Positions 1 to 10,055 of a DNA stretch of 64,000 nt are shown in pieces. The DNA lies in assembly GCA_014905825.1 (NCBI GenBank), contig JACGCN010000010.1, forward strand, positions 558,001 through 622,000, read 5' to 3'. The stretch is from Lyophyllum atratum (taxonomy: Eukaryota; Basidiomycota; Agaricomycetes; Agaricales; Lyophyllaceae). The notes under the pieces were generated by a model. The model did no database searches. It was given only the letters and a program-made list of their open reading frames with translations, and had not been told where the DNA came from. The first letter of the stretch is position 1, and every line of letters starts with the position of its first letter. The position numbers and the translations under genes are program-made.

Positions 1-485
1 GATGCATGTGCAGTGTGAACTCATTGCACTGTTTGTGCCCAGGTACCTATCCCGAAATTACTTCCGTAGGTCATGCGCCATGACCAAATCGAGATATCTT
101 CACTCCAAGATCTTGGGATGCTGAGATGTGAGCAAAGGATATGTGGAGCCGAATTTGGTAAGAAAGATATCCATACGAACCATTCTGCCATGAGGTTTTT
201 CCAGTTGATGGCAGAGCACAAGTTGTAGCGGCGTGCTTGAGGATGCGTGGCTTAGCCATAGCACTCGTGGAGTAGAATGAGTTTCTTAATCATAGAGGAC
301 CTAACGTGGTGGAAGGGATGTGAAGGGCAGCCTCGATCAACCTCGATGTGTACGTCCGAGTCAGGTCGGTCGGACCTGCCAACGGAATTTTGGCGGTATT
401 CGGACTTGTTTACGTAATCTGAATTTCAGCGACCTCATCGTCGTCAACAGCTGACAACTGCCATCCCCGGCCAGAACTTATATCC
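1..485. other. Intergenic, upstream of the Sec2-like gene
   Basis: No supported coding sequence; short open frames here have no recognisable domain. The last 100 bases or so are presumably the 5' leader and promoter of the plus-strand gene that starts at 486. I see no convincing TATA box. Confidence 0.5.
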
Positions 486-3447
486 ATGGCTGAAGCCCCC
501 CAGGACGCTCACGATGAGCACAAAGAGAACGGAAGCCTCGAAGTGAAATCCGAGGCAGAACCTGTCGTTGACCCATCGACGAAGATCAACGGAACGAACG
601 CTGTTCCAAATGGCACAACTACTACTCATGACAAACACCAGCGGGATCCTGATGCACAAGACATGGTCATTTCATCTCTGCGCTCTCAAATACAGGACCT
701 ATTTACTCAGGTCACCGAACTCAATGGCAAACTCGTCAAATCGTACGACAGAGTCTCTGACTTGGAAGATGACTTGCACATGGCATCCTCCGCCGTCCGC
801 TCGACATCGCTCAAGGTATCGCAACTAGAGTTAGAGCGTACACAGCATCTGTCTGCGCTGGACACCGGGTTATTGGTCGAGAAATCTCATGTCACCTCGG
901 AGCTCAACCGTTTGATGGAGAAGGCCACGGAGGAAGCTGCTCAGCGGGGCCAGGCAGAGACCGCACGTCGGGATATTGAAAAAGACCTCGATGACCTCAG
1001 CGCGACGCTTTTTGGACAGGCTAATACGATGGTCGCCGAGGCCCGCTACGCGAAATACCTCAGCGAGCAGAAGCTCGCCGACGCGGAGAGTGCTTTGAAA
1101 GGCGCGGAGGAAGCTGTTGGTGTGATGCAGCAACAGATGCAGGCGTTTCAGGCGGAGAAGGAGGAGGCTGAACGAAAGGCTGAGGAAGCTTTGGTGGCGA
1201 TGGGCAAGGGCAAGCATAAAGAAAGGCGTGGAAGTAACAACCTAACGCGTTCAATACGCCTCCTCAGCTCCCATCTCCCCTATCAAGAATTTATGCTTTT
1301 CATGGCGCATCTGCGGTCTGTACACCCCTCCTCCCCGCAGCCCCCTGCCATGACCACTCTATTACCCTTGCCATTCCTCGCGAGGCTCCAAAACGAAGAC
1401 TCGTCAGTATATATCATTTTGCATTATCTCCTACCTTCTGACATATAAGTATCATAGGGAACCTACTGTGCGGCTTGATCTTGCGCCTTCATTAAACTGG
1501 CTCTCCCGCCGTTCCGTGCTTTCTGCCATCCATAACGGGCAACTCATCATAGAGCCCATGTCGTCGGCTGCCCTTCTCCAAGAATCCAGTGCCCTTGGTC
1601 TCAGCAATAGCAGCAGTACCATCTCGTGTGCTTTGTGCGGGACCCCTATATTCCCCACCCAGGAAGCCAGCCATAGCCACCCTCGACCACAACCTCCAGT
1701 CCTCGGTCACTCCAACTCAAATTCGATGTCGTGGTCCGCCTCCCTGTTCAAGAAACCCTCACATTCGACGAGTTACTCAATCTCGTCGAACAACTCACAA
1801 CCACCAACCCCACCTCCTCGTAATCAGACGTTTCAACAAACGCTACCACCTCAGATCTACATCTTCAGACTGGCCTCGCCAGCGTCAAACACATCATCTC
1901 TCCCGATATCCTCTCTGCCGATGAACAGAACAACGACTTCCAACGCCTCCACCTCCGCGTCGTCCCACCAAACTGACTACACCTCTAACACCTCAAGTCC
2001 TACCACGCAAACATCGACGATCTACCCCCTATGCACGAACAACTGGTGCCTCTCCCGTCTCCGCACCACATGCACCCTTTGGGCCTTCGTGCGCACAGGT
2101 ATCGTCGAGAAGATCTGGGAAGAGGAAGTCCCGACTCTACTCCCAGCGACGATTTCTACCTCACCAACTGGGGAGAAGCCACCCATACCCCCTCGACGCA
2201 GGGGCATATGGGGCATGGCAAGCGCACTCAGCGAACGCGCCACAAGCTGGGGCGAAGGGGACAAGGACAAGGCGAAAAAGGCAGCGCAGGCCCCACAACC
2301 GCCACCACCAGAACCAAAATCGGTCGAACGCAGACGGATGCCCCCACCTCCAGCACCCACTCAAACCGCAACACCCATACCCGCGAAACACGCTGTTCCC
2401 CCGCCTCTACCCAAACGCAGCGAAGTACGTCAACCCACGGACAAGCCACTACCGGAGGCCACTCCTGCACCCGCCCCCGCGACGGAGCCAGCCGCGTCTC
2501 CGAAGGAGCAGCCTACATTGCCACTGCGACCGCCGCGCAGGCCAGTTGCACCTGCGAGTGTGCCTCTCCCCGAGTCGCGTCCGCATACTCCTGTTGCCAG
2601 TCCTATCCCTCCTTCCATAACTCCTGCTGCTGTTGCCGCTGCCCCCGACAGCCCCGTGCCGCCACCCCTTCCGAGACGAGCAGCTGGGCGTGCCCCCCGG
2701 ACACTCGCGGATGGCGGGTCGCGCCCTGTTACGCCTGTGATTAGTGCTACGGAACCTATCGCTGCGTCGAAGGATGAAGGCGGGGGTTCAAAGATTGAGG
2801 AGCCGATGAAGGCCCCACCAGCCACCGATGCAGCTGGTCAAGAAGGTTCCATGGAGACCTCTGCTCCTTCCGCTGGTAGCGAGGCACTGGCACCGGCACC
2901 GGCACCGGCACCTGCAGCAGAGGAAAAGTCGGAGAGTGGATCCGCCGTGATGACTCCTGCTAATGAGGCGGAGGTCTTCTTGGATGCGGAGACGACGCCT
3001 GATCCCGTGGCTGAGGAGAAGGAGAATAAGGAGGCCTCTACTGATGCGGATAGTAAGCCTGTGGAGGAGGTAGAGGAAAAAGAGAAGGCGGAGGACGTCC
3101 CCAGTGCTGCGGAACCCAGCGTGAACGGCGCTGACACTAAGCCTTCTGGAGAGATTGAGGATACGAAGGTTAATGAGGAGGAAATGAAGGGAGATGAAAA
3201 GAAGGTCGAGGAGAAGGAGGCAAGTGTCGAGGAGCCCACGCCGATAATTCCCGAGGAGGAAAAGGAGAAGTCTGTGGTCGTAGCTAAGAACGTCAAATCT
3301 AATGACGAGGACGACGAGACGAAGGCCGATGACGAGAAGCAGGCTTATGTCGGAGACGCGACATGGGAGGAGCGGACGTGGAAGGAGATAATTCGGCTCA
3401 GAGAAGAGATGTTCTGGGCGAGAGTCGGTGGGCTCAGGCAGGAGTGA
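486..3447 (+). CDS. SEC2: Sec2-type Rab guanine nucleotide exchange factor
   Basis: Predicted 968-residue protein in two exons: 486-1402 and 1458-3447. The 55-nt intron starts GTCAGT and ends ATAG; splicing joins ...LQNEDS to EPTVRLDL in phase. Residues about 60-245 are a long heptad-rich coiled coil. It contains the Sec2/Rabin8 signature (LSATLFGQANTMVAEAR, about residues 175-191), which binds and activates a Sec4/Rab8-type GTPase on secretory vesicles. After the coiled coil comes a conserved fungal segment (LPYQEFMLFMAHLRSVH ... TTLLPLPFLARL). A CxxC near residue 355 and a further WC/C pair may bind zinc. The remaining C-terminal half is low-complexity, proline-rich (PPPLPKR-like motifs) and then acidic/lysine-rich. 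By family knowledge it drives polarized exocytosis at hyphal tips. The gene converges on the downstream minus-strand gene. Function is secure from the coiled coil; the precise intron position is inferred. Confidence 0.85.
1403..1457 (+). other. Intron of the Sec2-like gene
   Basis: A 55-nt GT-AG intron (GTCAGT ... CATAG). The reading frame switches across it, and only this donor/acceptor pair keeps phase between the two conserved halves of the protein. Confidence 0.75.
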
Positions 3448-3745
3448 GTGGCCTTAGAAGACTGTTAGTGCCATGGACAGATGACGGCCTTGAGTGGGCT
3501 ACATTTCTTTTTTACCCATTTTACTCATGTTGCATAACTATATATGGTACCCATGTTCAGAACCTATTACCACCACCACCACCATTCATGGCCATTGCGC
3601 TGCCACCCACAACGTAAGAACCAAGATGAAGATAATTTGAAAATGTATTCCAGGGTAGATTTAGTCTGTTGTTGTTTACATTTCGTATTTGCTACACTCA
3701 TGCTTTCGCGGAACGCATGTAATATCAAGGATCCGGGGTTCGATT

Positions 3746-5113
3746 CTATCGCCCGTCCGTGATCCAGCGCTCGTGTCGCTTCACGAGCTCCTCGATGATG
3801 TCCTCCTCGATCTCCTTGACTTGGTTGGTGGCGGGGTTAGGGATGGGGGGAGGGAATGGAATCCGCAGCCATGTCTCGACAAAGGTCGACGGGGACGGGC
3901 TCTCGAGTTCTTTGTCAGGGATAGGCTCGGTGTCCGCGCCTGCTGGGAGGGCCGGAAGGGACTTCCGCGATACGAATACGACTTCGTATTTGCGCCGGTG
4001 GAGGTCGTTTCCAATCACTACTTGGTGACCGTAACGCTCGAGCGCAGCGCGTGCTTTGGGGACTAGGAGTTCCCCGTCGGTTTCCAACTGTAAGGTGATA
4101 GGTAAATGAGCTGGATAGAGTATGGCGTAGACGGACCTTGAAAGAAACGATAAACCCTTCTCCCCGCGTCCATTCGAGCACCATGGGCTTTAAGATCTTC
4201 GGGACTTGGTCCATCTCGATATGCAGACTGCCTTTGCCTGATTGGATCTTATGTTCTGACTGTTGGGACTTCATTAGCGCTGACCATTCCTTGGCAATTG
4301 AGAGGGGGGCACTAACCATTTTCTGTCGTGGAAGGAAGAAATCGCTGACCGCAGCAGCAAGGTAGTACATCGCCTTCTTTCCTAAGACGGACAGTTCCTG
4401 GGTAACAGCTCGGAGAAGCCATAAATAATCGTTAACCGTGACGAAGGTCATGGTGTGCAGTGTCCCCGCTGTGTGCACCGACTTGTATGTAGTCAGGACC
4501 TCGAGCAGGTCCTCGCGCATGTTTTTGGTCACGCAGATATCTGGAGTGGAGTTAGAACCATCTTTCGAGGGCTCGATCTCCAGGAAATCTAGGAATGGAT
4601 TGGTCGAATGGGAGTAATGCCTGCTGAAGGGCTGCAGACTAAACTGCCGATGCATGAATATGACGGCATATCCTGCCTTCAAGAAGTACTCGGCAGAGGT
4701 AGCACCTCGCGTTCCTGCGGAGCAGCACCGTATCAGTCAGCTAGTTTATCATCGTGATAGAAGATTTCGGAGGAAATCGCACCAGCGCTGAAGTTGTCCA
4801 AGAAGCGCACTCTAGATTGGCGGAATGAACATCAACCAAGCTGTTTAGGGCGCGTTACAGTTGAACGCTCACACGTTGAGCTCCAACGGCACAGTTGTAC
4901 CACCGCTCTGAGTAGATCCTGTCAGCCATTCTCCTCCTTTGAATCGTGATTACTGCGTACCGTCACCAAGACGACATTCCTGCCTTCCTTAGCCTGCCTG
5001 GCCACGAATTCCCTGACGCCTTTGAGGTTGTCCTCGAGAGAAGGAGGCGGTGGTTGTGTCGCGAAATACTCCTCTGCCGAAAACGACGTGGACTCCGAGT
5101 CCTCAGCGGCCAT
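3746..5113 (-). CDS. CAB2: Phosphopantothenate-cysteine ligase
   Basis: Six exons on the minus strand: 5113-4961, 4907-4873, 4811-4783, 4714-4317, 4259-4137 and 4087-3746, giving 359 residues. Phases agree at every junction. The enzyme joins 4'-phosphopantothenate to cysteine in coenzyme A synthesis (DFP/CoaB family, eukaryotic PPCS type). Visible family motifs are the nucleotide-binding start SGGTTVPLE, the VRFLDNFSAG box, the Y-LAAAVSDF segment, M-EHKIQS (formed once the in-frame 57-nt intron 4260-4316 is removed), and SFKLETD...L. Length fits eukaryotic PPCS. The start at 5113 opens a short acidic leader before the Rossmann strand NVVLVT. It is convergent with the Sec2-like gene, 298 bp between stops. 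Confidence 0.88.
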
Positions 5114-5606
5114 GATGATTTCTGGGTAGTGGACGGCTACAGTTATCCACCCAGGAAACCGACCGCGATGGTAGAAGTAATGGGCGAAAAGGACCCAGGT
5201 AGCAGTTGTGTGTGGATCGGTGGTGGTTTGGAAGGATGTTAGTCACGGTCAGTGGTGGATCTGACTTGAATTGCACCATCGTGCCATATCTTGCATTCAA
5301 GACACAAAACCTTCTACACGACATTTATCTACGACCCGAATCAACGTGGAGGTCATCTGTTGAAATGTCGTCCAATGTCACCATCCTCGCTCACTGGGCA
5401 TCTATAATCTAAGATAATCTACACCGTGACATCAGCGTCCTGACAGCACCTTGCTCTCTCCTATGTATACACCTTCTTCTGCCGTAATACACCTGGAGTC
5501 TCAGGCTCACAGCTATGGAGTTCTGACAGGCCATCAGATGCAGTGTATGCCGGCCGTATAGTATGGTCCTTGTTTGCTGTGCCTCCTCGGTGTCATAGGC
5601 ATAGAC
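5114..5606. other. Divergent intergenic region
   Basis: Lies between the minus-strand ligase start and the plus-strand Ras-like sequence. Only short shadow frames are present. It must carry the ligase promoter; no distinct element was recognised. Confidence 0.4.
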
Positions 5607-6479
5607 ATGACCACCAGTGAACCTCTGCAAGAATCTTGGCGTATCCTTCTGGTCGGCGATGGTTGCGTCGGGAAGACCTCTCTTGCCCATCGAGTGAGTG
5701 CCACCCTGTGAAAGCGACAACCTCCAACCTTCGTGTTCATTCCGTGTCCTAGTTTGAACACGACACTTTCAGTAAGGATTACTTCTCAAAGACTTCATAC
5801 AACTAATTTGCGGAACAGTACCGGTAATCCGTGGTATTGCATGCGCGTTCGGAACTAGGGACGCTTACCCTCTCTCGGTCAGAATATAGAGATCGATCCA
5901 ACCGTAGACCAAGTCTACCACAAAGATATTCTCATAGAGGGAGCTTCCGTCAAGACAAAGTTTTTGGATACTTGGCCAAACCAAGGTGGGTAGGATATAC
6001 TAAGACGAATTCATAACGGTTTCATAACAACTATGGATGGACCCAGCTTGCTTCACGAGGGTCAACTACCTAGTCCAGTTTGTCATTACACTTCATAGTG
6101 GTTACTCTTCGCTCAATATGTCATCAGAGAAGGACAAGCATTCATTATTGTCTACTCTATTGGAAGCCGATACAGCTTCGAAGATACTGTCAGTCATTGC
6201 AAGACTATCCGCCAAGCGAAGCGGGACCCCAACGTGATATCTGCACTCATAGGGAATAAATGTGATCTGACGACCGAGAGAGAGGTGTCTACTGAGGAAG
6301 GTAGAGCACTCGCACGAGAGCTGGATTGTGATTTCTTCGAAACGTCTGCCAAAACCGGAGAGAACCTCGAACTTGTCGTCACAACTCTCGTCCGGCGTCT
6401 CAGGTCGAAGCCACCTACGAAAATTGAGGCTAGAAAGCAAAGTTCTGGTTCCTTCTTACAACTCTTCTGTTGTAAATAA
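5607..6479 (+). pseudogene. Ras-like small GTPase, probably broken around the G3 box
   Basis: Recognisable pieces of a Ras-family GTPase run in order. The P-loop GDGCVGKTSL is encoded from 5607 on (ATG, exon to 5693). FEHDTF follows at 5753-5771. Switch I (IEIDPTVDQVYHKD) and the strand leading to DT are at about 5883-5987. QYVIREGQAFIIVYSI, NKCDL (G4), ETSAK (G5) and the tail LFCCK run to the stop at 6479. The trouble is the middle. The G3 motif, normally DTAGQ, reads DTWPNQ. The following YSSL remnant (about 6103-6115) is in a different frame from the downstream QYVIREG, with an in-frame TAG just upstream of that block. No single ordinary intron restores it, although a micro-exon solution is possible. 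The switch I junction also needs a 5-nt micro-exon or adds two residues. I therefore call it a probable pseudogene; an assembly error or unusual splicing would be the alternatives. Confidence 0.55.
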
Positions 6480-6517
6480 AGCTACTAGATTTTAACCTGT
6501 CATGATTCACCTTAAAC

Positions 6518-6760
6518 TCGTTTGCCAGTGCCAGTGTACTTGACCACATAGTAGAGGGAAACCAGACCGTATCATTTGGACAGAGCTTACAATAAGTGTT
6601 CAAGTGTTCTGGGCCACTCACAGCACCGCGTTCGATCATGTTGATCAAGATCCAACTAGACTTGTAGAAGACATGAGCGGACCAGGTTCCAACAAACGCA
6701 ACATTTCCTCCACCAACCGCATTGACGTCCTCGGAATAGATATCTATGGTGGTGGCAGCT
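6518..6760 (-). pseudogene. Fragment: last two exons of an LVIVD-repeat protein
   Basis: On the minus strand, about 6740 down to 6615 encodes a block (IDIYSEDVNAVGGG ... WILINMIERGA) closely matching the penultimate exon of the intact gene at 10056-11898 (IYPEDDDVEGGG ... WILINTIERGA). It is followed by an intron-like gap and then YVVKYTG plus a few extra residues and a stop near 6520. Nothing upstream of about 6760 matches the other seven exons. This is a truncated, decayed paralogous copy rather than a working gene. Confidence 0.7.
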
Positions 6761-7856
6761 TCAGATCCGGTGACTGCAATAGCGTCTTTAGCTCTAGCCC
6801 ACGAAAAATAACAGTCGAGAGGAGGTGACCCGTCTTAGCATGGTGTCGAAGGACGAGAAGGAGTACTTTTGGACTGGTCAGTCCTTCTCTGAACAATCGC
6901 AATATCCATGCCGTCCTGCAGGGCAAGTTCTATATCAAAAAGTCACTTCGCTCTGTGGAGACTTATACCTCTTTTATGCATACATATATGCGAGGATGAC
7001 CATGTACACGCATCCGATCACTATAGCCACGATCCTCAAGCTCCGTATGATTAACTCGAGATAACGAACGAAGGCTCTGCCGATGGTAGGTGCAGATGCG
7101 ATAGATCATGCAAGATTTTCGTCATCTCGAACCAACATAGAAGAATCTTAGGGTGCATATAGAGAAGCTGATGTCCGCCTAATCTGCTTGGTCACGGTTT
7201 TCTTTGGTCTCAGGTCATTATAGCCGATGTTTCCACTCACCGTAGGATGGAGCATTGCTGTTTGTGATAGGTCTGAGTAATTTAAAGGGTGAAATGAAGA
7301 TGTATTTGCGAGGAAGAGAGCACATCAACTTGGAGCTTACCAGCTCATATTGGCTCAGAAGTTCTGACAATAAGTAGTTTATCGCGTTCCGACTTTTGAA
7401 CGACTTAGAGACCATATGCAGCGAGCTGGAAGAAGAGCCAGTGTCGCCACTATTGAAGAGGTTCGAGTGATCGTGATGCAACAAAGACCGGGAACCCGAA
7501 CAGGTGTCGCTGGCATGCTTTGCGACTTCTCGGCCATAGTTTGTTAGCCCGATCGTCGATGGGCAGTTTTAACGGAGAAATCGCGGAGTCAGAAATTACA
7601 CATGGCGGCACTGCCACGGCAGAATCGGGCAGATGCACCGAATTCACAACCTTCACCTCGACAACTTGGGATGATGCCACCAGGATGCCACATGCCCTTA
7701 CACGACTCATGCATGAGGACGTCTTCAAGCCGATTCATCAAATATAGATCTTTGAGGACTTCTGACAGTGTTATATCAGTTCAACGACCATAGAGGTCTA
7801 ACCGCTATCTCTGTGTTGCACAATCACGCCTACCATAGACTCCGCAGCGCACGACG
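6761..7856. other. Intergenic between the duplicated segments
   Basis: About 1.1 kb with short open frames on both strands (for example 7218-7484 minus and 7520-7747 plus) that show no recognisable family, repeat or splice continuity. I see no supportable gene. The last part must hold the promoter of the tandem GTPase gene. Confidence 0.4.
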
Positions 7857-9650
7857 ATGAAGGAAGACACCAGCACTCCGACAGTAAGGAATACCGACAT
7901 TGTGATTCTGTAGGCTCCTTCGCCCGGCTATCGTGATTCGCGCTCACCGTACATTCCAGTATTACGGGTCTAACAGGCGCGGGGAAGAGCCAGGTATGCA
8001 GATTAGGATCTGGTCATAATGATAATCATATACGAAGTTGTATCTTTCCAGTTCATCAACACCCTCCTGGGTGAAAATCGCATGGTCGTAGGCCACGAAA
8101 TGACCCCTTGCACTACCGAGCTCGATTATGCTGTCATCGATCCAATCCCTGCCAAAGGCAGCCATCTTCCGAGTCTCCCAGGTCGCCGTCTGGTTATGGT
8201 CGACACTCCAGGTTTCGATAATGGATATGAGAAAGATACTGATATTTTGCGCCTGTTGGCTCTGTGGCTCGAGTCAGCGTAAGTTTTACCCTGGTCACTC
8301 CCATAGGCGCTCTTAACCAAGTATCGAAGTTATGGTAATGGCATTACATTTGGTGGTGTTATATTTCTTCACGACATATCTTGCGGAGGCCACTCTTCCA
8401 TCTCCTCTGAGGCTATGACCGTATTGCGTCTTTCGTTTTCCCGCTCCAAAGAGATTTTCCAGAGGATTATGTTCGCGACTACGAAATGGGAAAGACTCGA
8501 AACTATTCCACATGTGGGCGAAAAACGTGAACAGGAATTGCAGGCTACCTGCTGGAAGACCTGGGTCGACAACGGGTCCAAGGTTCATCAATACAGAGAC
8601 ACGAGTCGTAACGGTGCTTGGAATGTCGTCAACACCCTCCTCGGATCCGTTGCCGCAAACGACGAATCTGAAGCAAAATCGAATATCGATTATCGGCAAG
8701 GAGTCCAGAAAGTACTTGCTTGCTTGGGAAAATCGGAGCCTAATCAACGGGGCACCAGGAGTTTGAGGAATACCGACATTGTGATCCTGTGCGTTTCAAC
8801 TCATTCTTCGATTTTACCAGCGCTCATCGTACATCCCAGTATTGCGGGGATAACAGGCGCCGGGAGAAGCCAGGTATGCAAATCAAGATTTGGTCTGAAT
8901 GTCTAGCATTTACAAGGTGATGCCCTCTTTCAGTTCATCAACACCCTCCTGGGTAAGAATCGCATGGCCGTCGGCCACAACTTAACCTCTTGTACCACCC
9001 AACTCGATTATGCCGTAATCTGCCCAATCCCTGGCAGTCATCATCTACCAGGTCGTCGTCTAATCATTGTCGACACCCCGGGTTTCGATAACGCCGAAAA
9101 GAATGATACAGAAATGTTGCGACAGTTCGCTGCGTGGCTCAAGTCAGCGTAAGTTTTAACATGGCCATCCCAGTAGATTTACTTAATCAAGTATTAAAGA
9201 TTTGTCAACGGCGTCACACTTGGTGGTGTTATATACCTTCAGGACATCTCCCGTGGTGGCAGCTCTTCCATGTCCCCTGAAGCTATGAGCATATTGCGTT
9301 ACTCGTTTTCCCGATCGAAAGGGGCTTTCCAGAGGATTATTCTCGCGACCACGAAGTGGGCAAGGGTTACTCCTGAGGAAGGCAGACAACGTGAAGAGGA
9401 ATTGAAGGCTACCCGCTGGAAGACCTGGATCGACAACGGGTCCAAAGTCCATCAATACCGGGACACTCGTGACGGTGCATGGGATATGGTCAACATCCTC
9501 CTCGATTGTGTCGAGAATGATGCTGGCAGAGGCGTCCAATGGGAAGGCATTAGCGAAGAGCTCCAGAAAGGGGGCGGGCGATCCCAAGAATTTGTCTTCT
9601 CTCAAATTATTCGGCTAATCATTGCGTTATTTGGATCAGGTGGAAAGTGA
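7857..9650 (+). CDS. Two-domain AIG1-like P-loop GTPase
   Basis: Seven exons: 7857-7909, 7960-7993, 8052-8278, 8330-8788, 8840-8873, 8934-9148 and 9200-9650. All phases are consistent and give 490 residues. The protein is two copies of one GTPase domain joined in frame within exon 4. Each copy starts with NTDIVIL, followed by a G1 loop (GLTGAGKSQ in copy 1, GITGAGRSQ in copy 2), FINTLLG, a switch region ending in CTT.LDYAV, DTPGFDN (G3), and ATTKW in the G4 position. Intron positions and phases are the same in both copies, so the gene arose by internal tandem duplication of about 0.9 kb. Copy 2 carries Arg for the catalytic P-loop Lys, which should weaken nucleotide binding. The family (AIG1/50S-binding-type GTPases of mushrooms) is known but its function in fungi is not established. 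The C-terminus ends in a hydrophobic stretch (FSQIIRLIIALFGSGG) that could be a membrane anchor. Confidence 0.82.
7889..8788 (+). repeat. Internal duplication, copy 1
   Basis: First unit of the intragenic duplication: from AGGAATACCGACATTGTGAT through the exon 4 junction. The unit includes three introns at the same positions and phases as in the second copy. Coding blocks are clearly similar at protein level, and parts are nearly identical in DNA, such as FINTLLG and KVHQYRDT. Confidence 0.75.
8766..9650 (+). repeat. Internal duplication, copy 2
   Basis: Second unit, beginning with the same AGGAATACCGACATTGTGAT block as copy 1 and running to the stop codon. It differs by the K-to-R change in the P-loop, a shorter segment between the switch regions, and a longer C-terminal extension. 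Confidence 0.75.
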
Positions 9651-10055
9651 ATTGGGGAAGATTGAGGACTTGAAGTTCGTGCCCAGTAGCTATTCCTATC
9701 ACCTACTCATTAAGAAATAAAATATTCGACTCCTTTCGACTGGCGTTTGGCACGGGGCCCATGTGTCAGAGATGTTGGGTGCTATCTTGGTCGAGTCATT
9801 TGACCGCCCATACCTATTAACAGCGGTGATAAGGGTGAACCGAGAATGAGGAGGGAGCCCTCACTCGACAGCTCTGTTTTGAACCTGGTCTAGGGTCGAC
9901 TAGGTACCCCGAGATCACGACTCCACAGTCAGCATGGCTGTGACAAGTTCTTTATTCCTCCTGACATCCCTCATTTACAAAAATACAATCATACAGTCTG
10001 CCATTTCTCCACCTTCTTCACCCTTGATCGTCATACCAAGTCCATTCCCACAAAC
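9651..10055. other. Convergent 3' flanks
   Basis: About 400 bp between the stop codons of the plus-strand GTPase gene and the minus-strand LVIVD gene. Presumably both 3' untranslated regions; AATAAA occurs at about 9716-9721. No other feature seen. Confidence 0.45.

Noticed and set aside
3735..3765. GGGGTTCGATTCT, resembling a tRNA T-arm
   Set aside because: The flanking bases cannot form the T stem, and no acceptor or anticodon arm is present upstream.
4260..4316. 19 extra residues in the phosphopantothenate-cysteine ligase
   Set aside because: The 57-nt stretch is bounded by GTTAGT and CAACAG, and its removal rebuilds the family motif M-EHKIQS, so it is an in-frame intron rather than an insertion.
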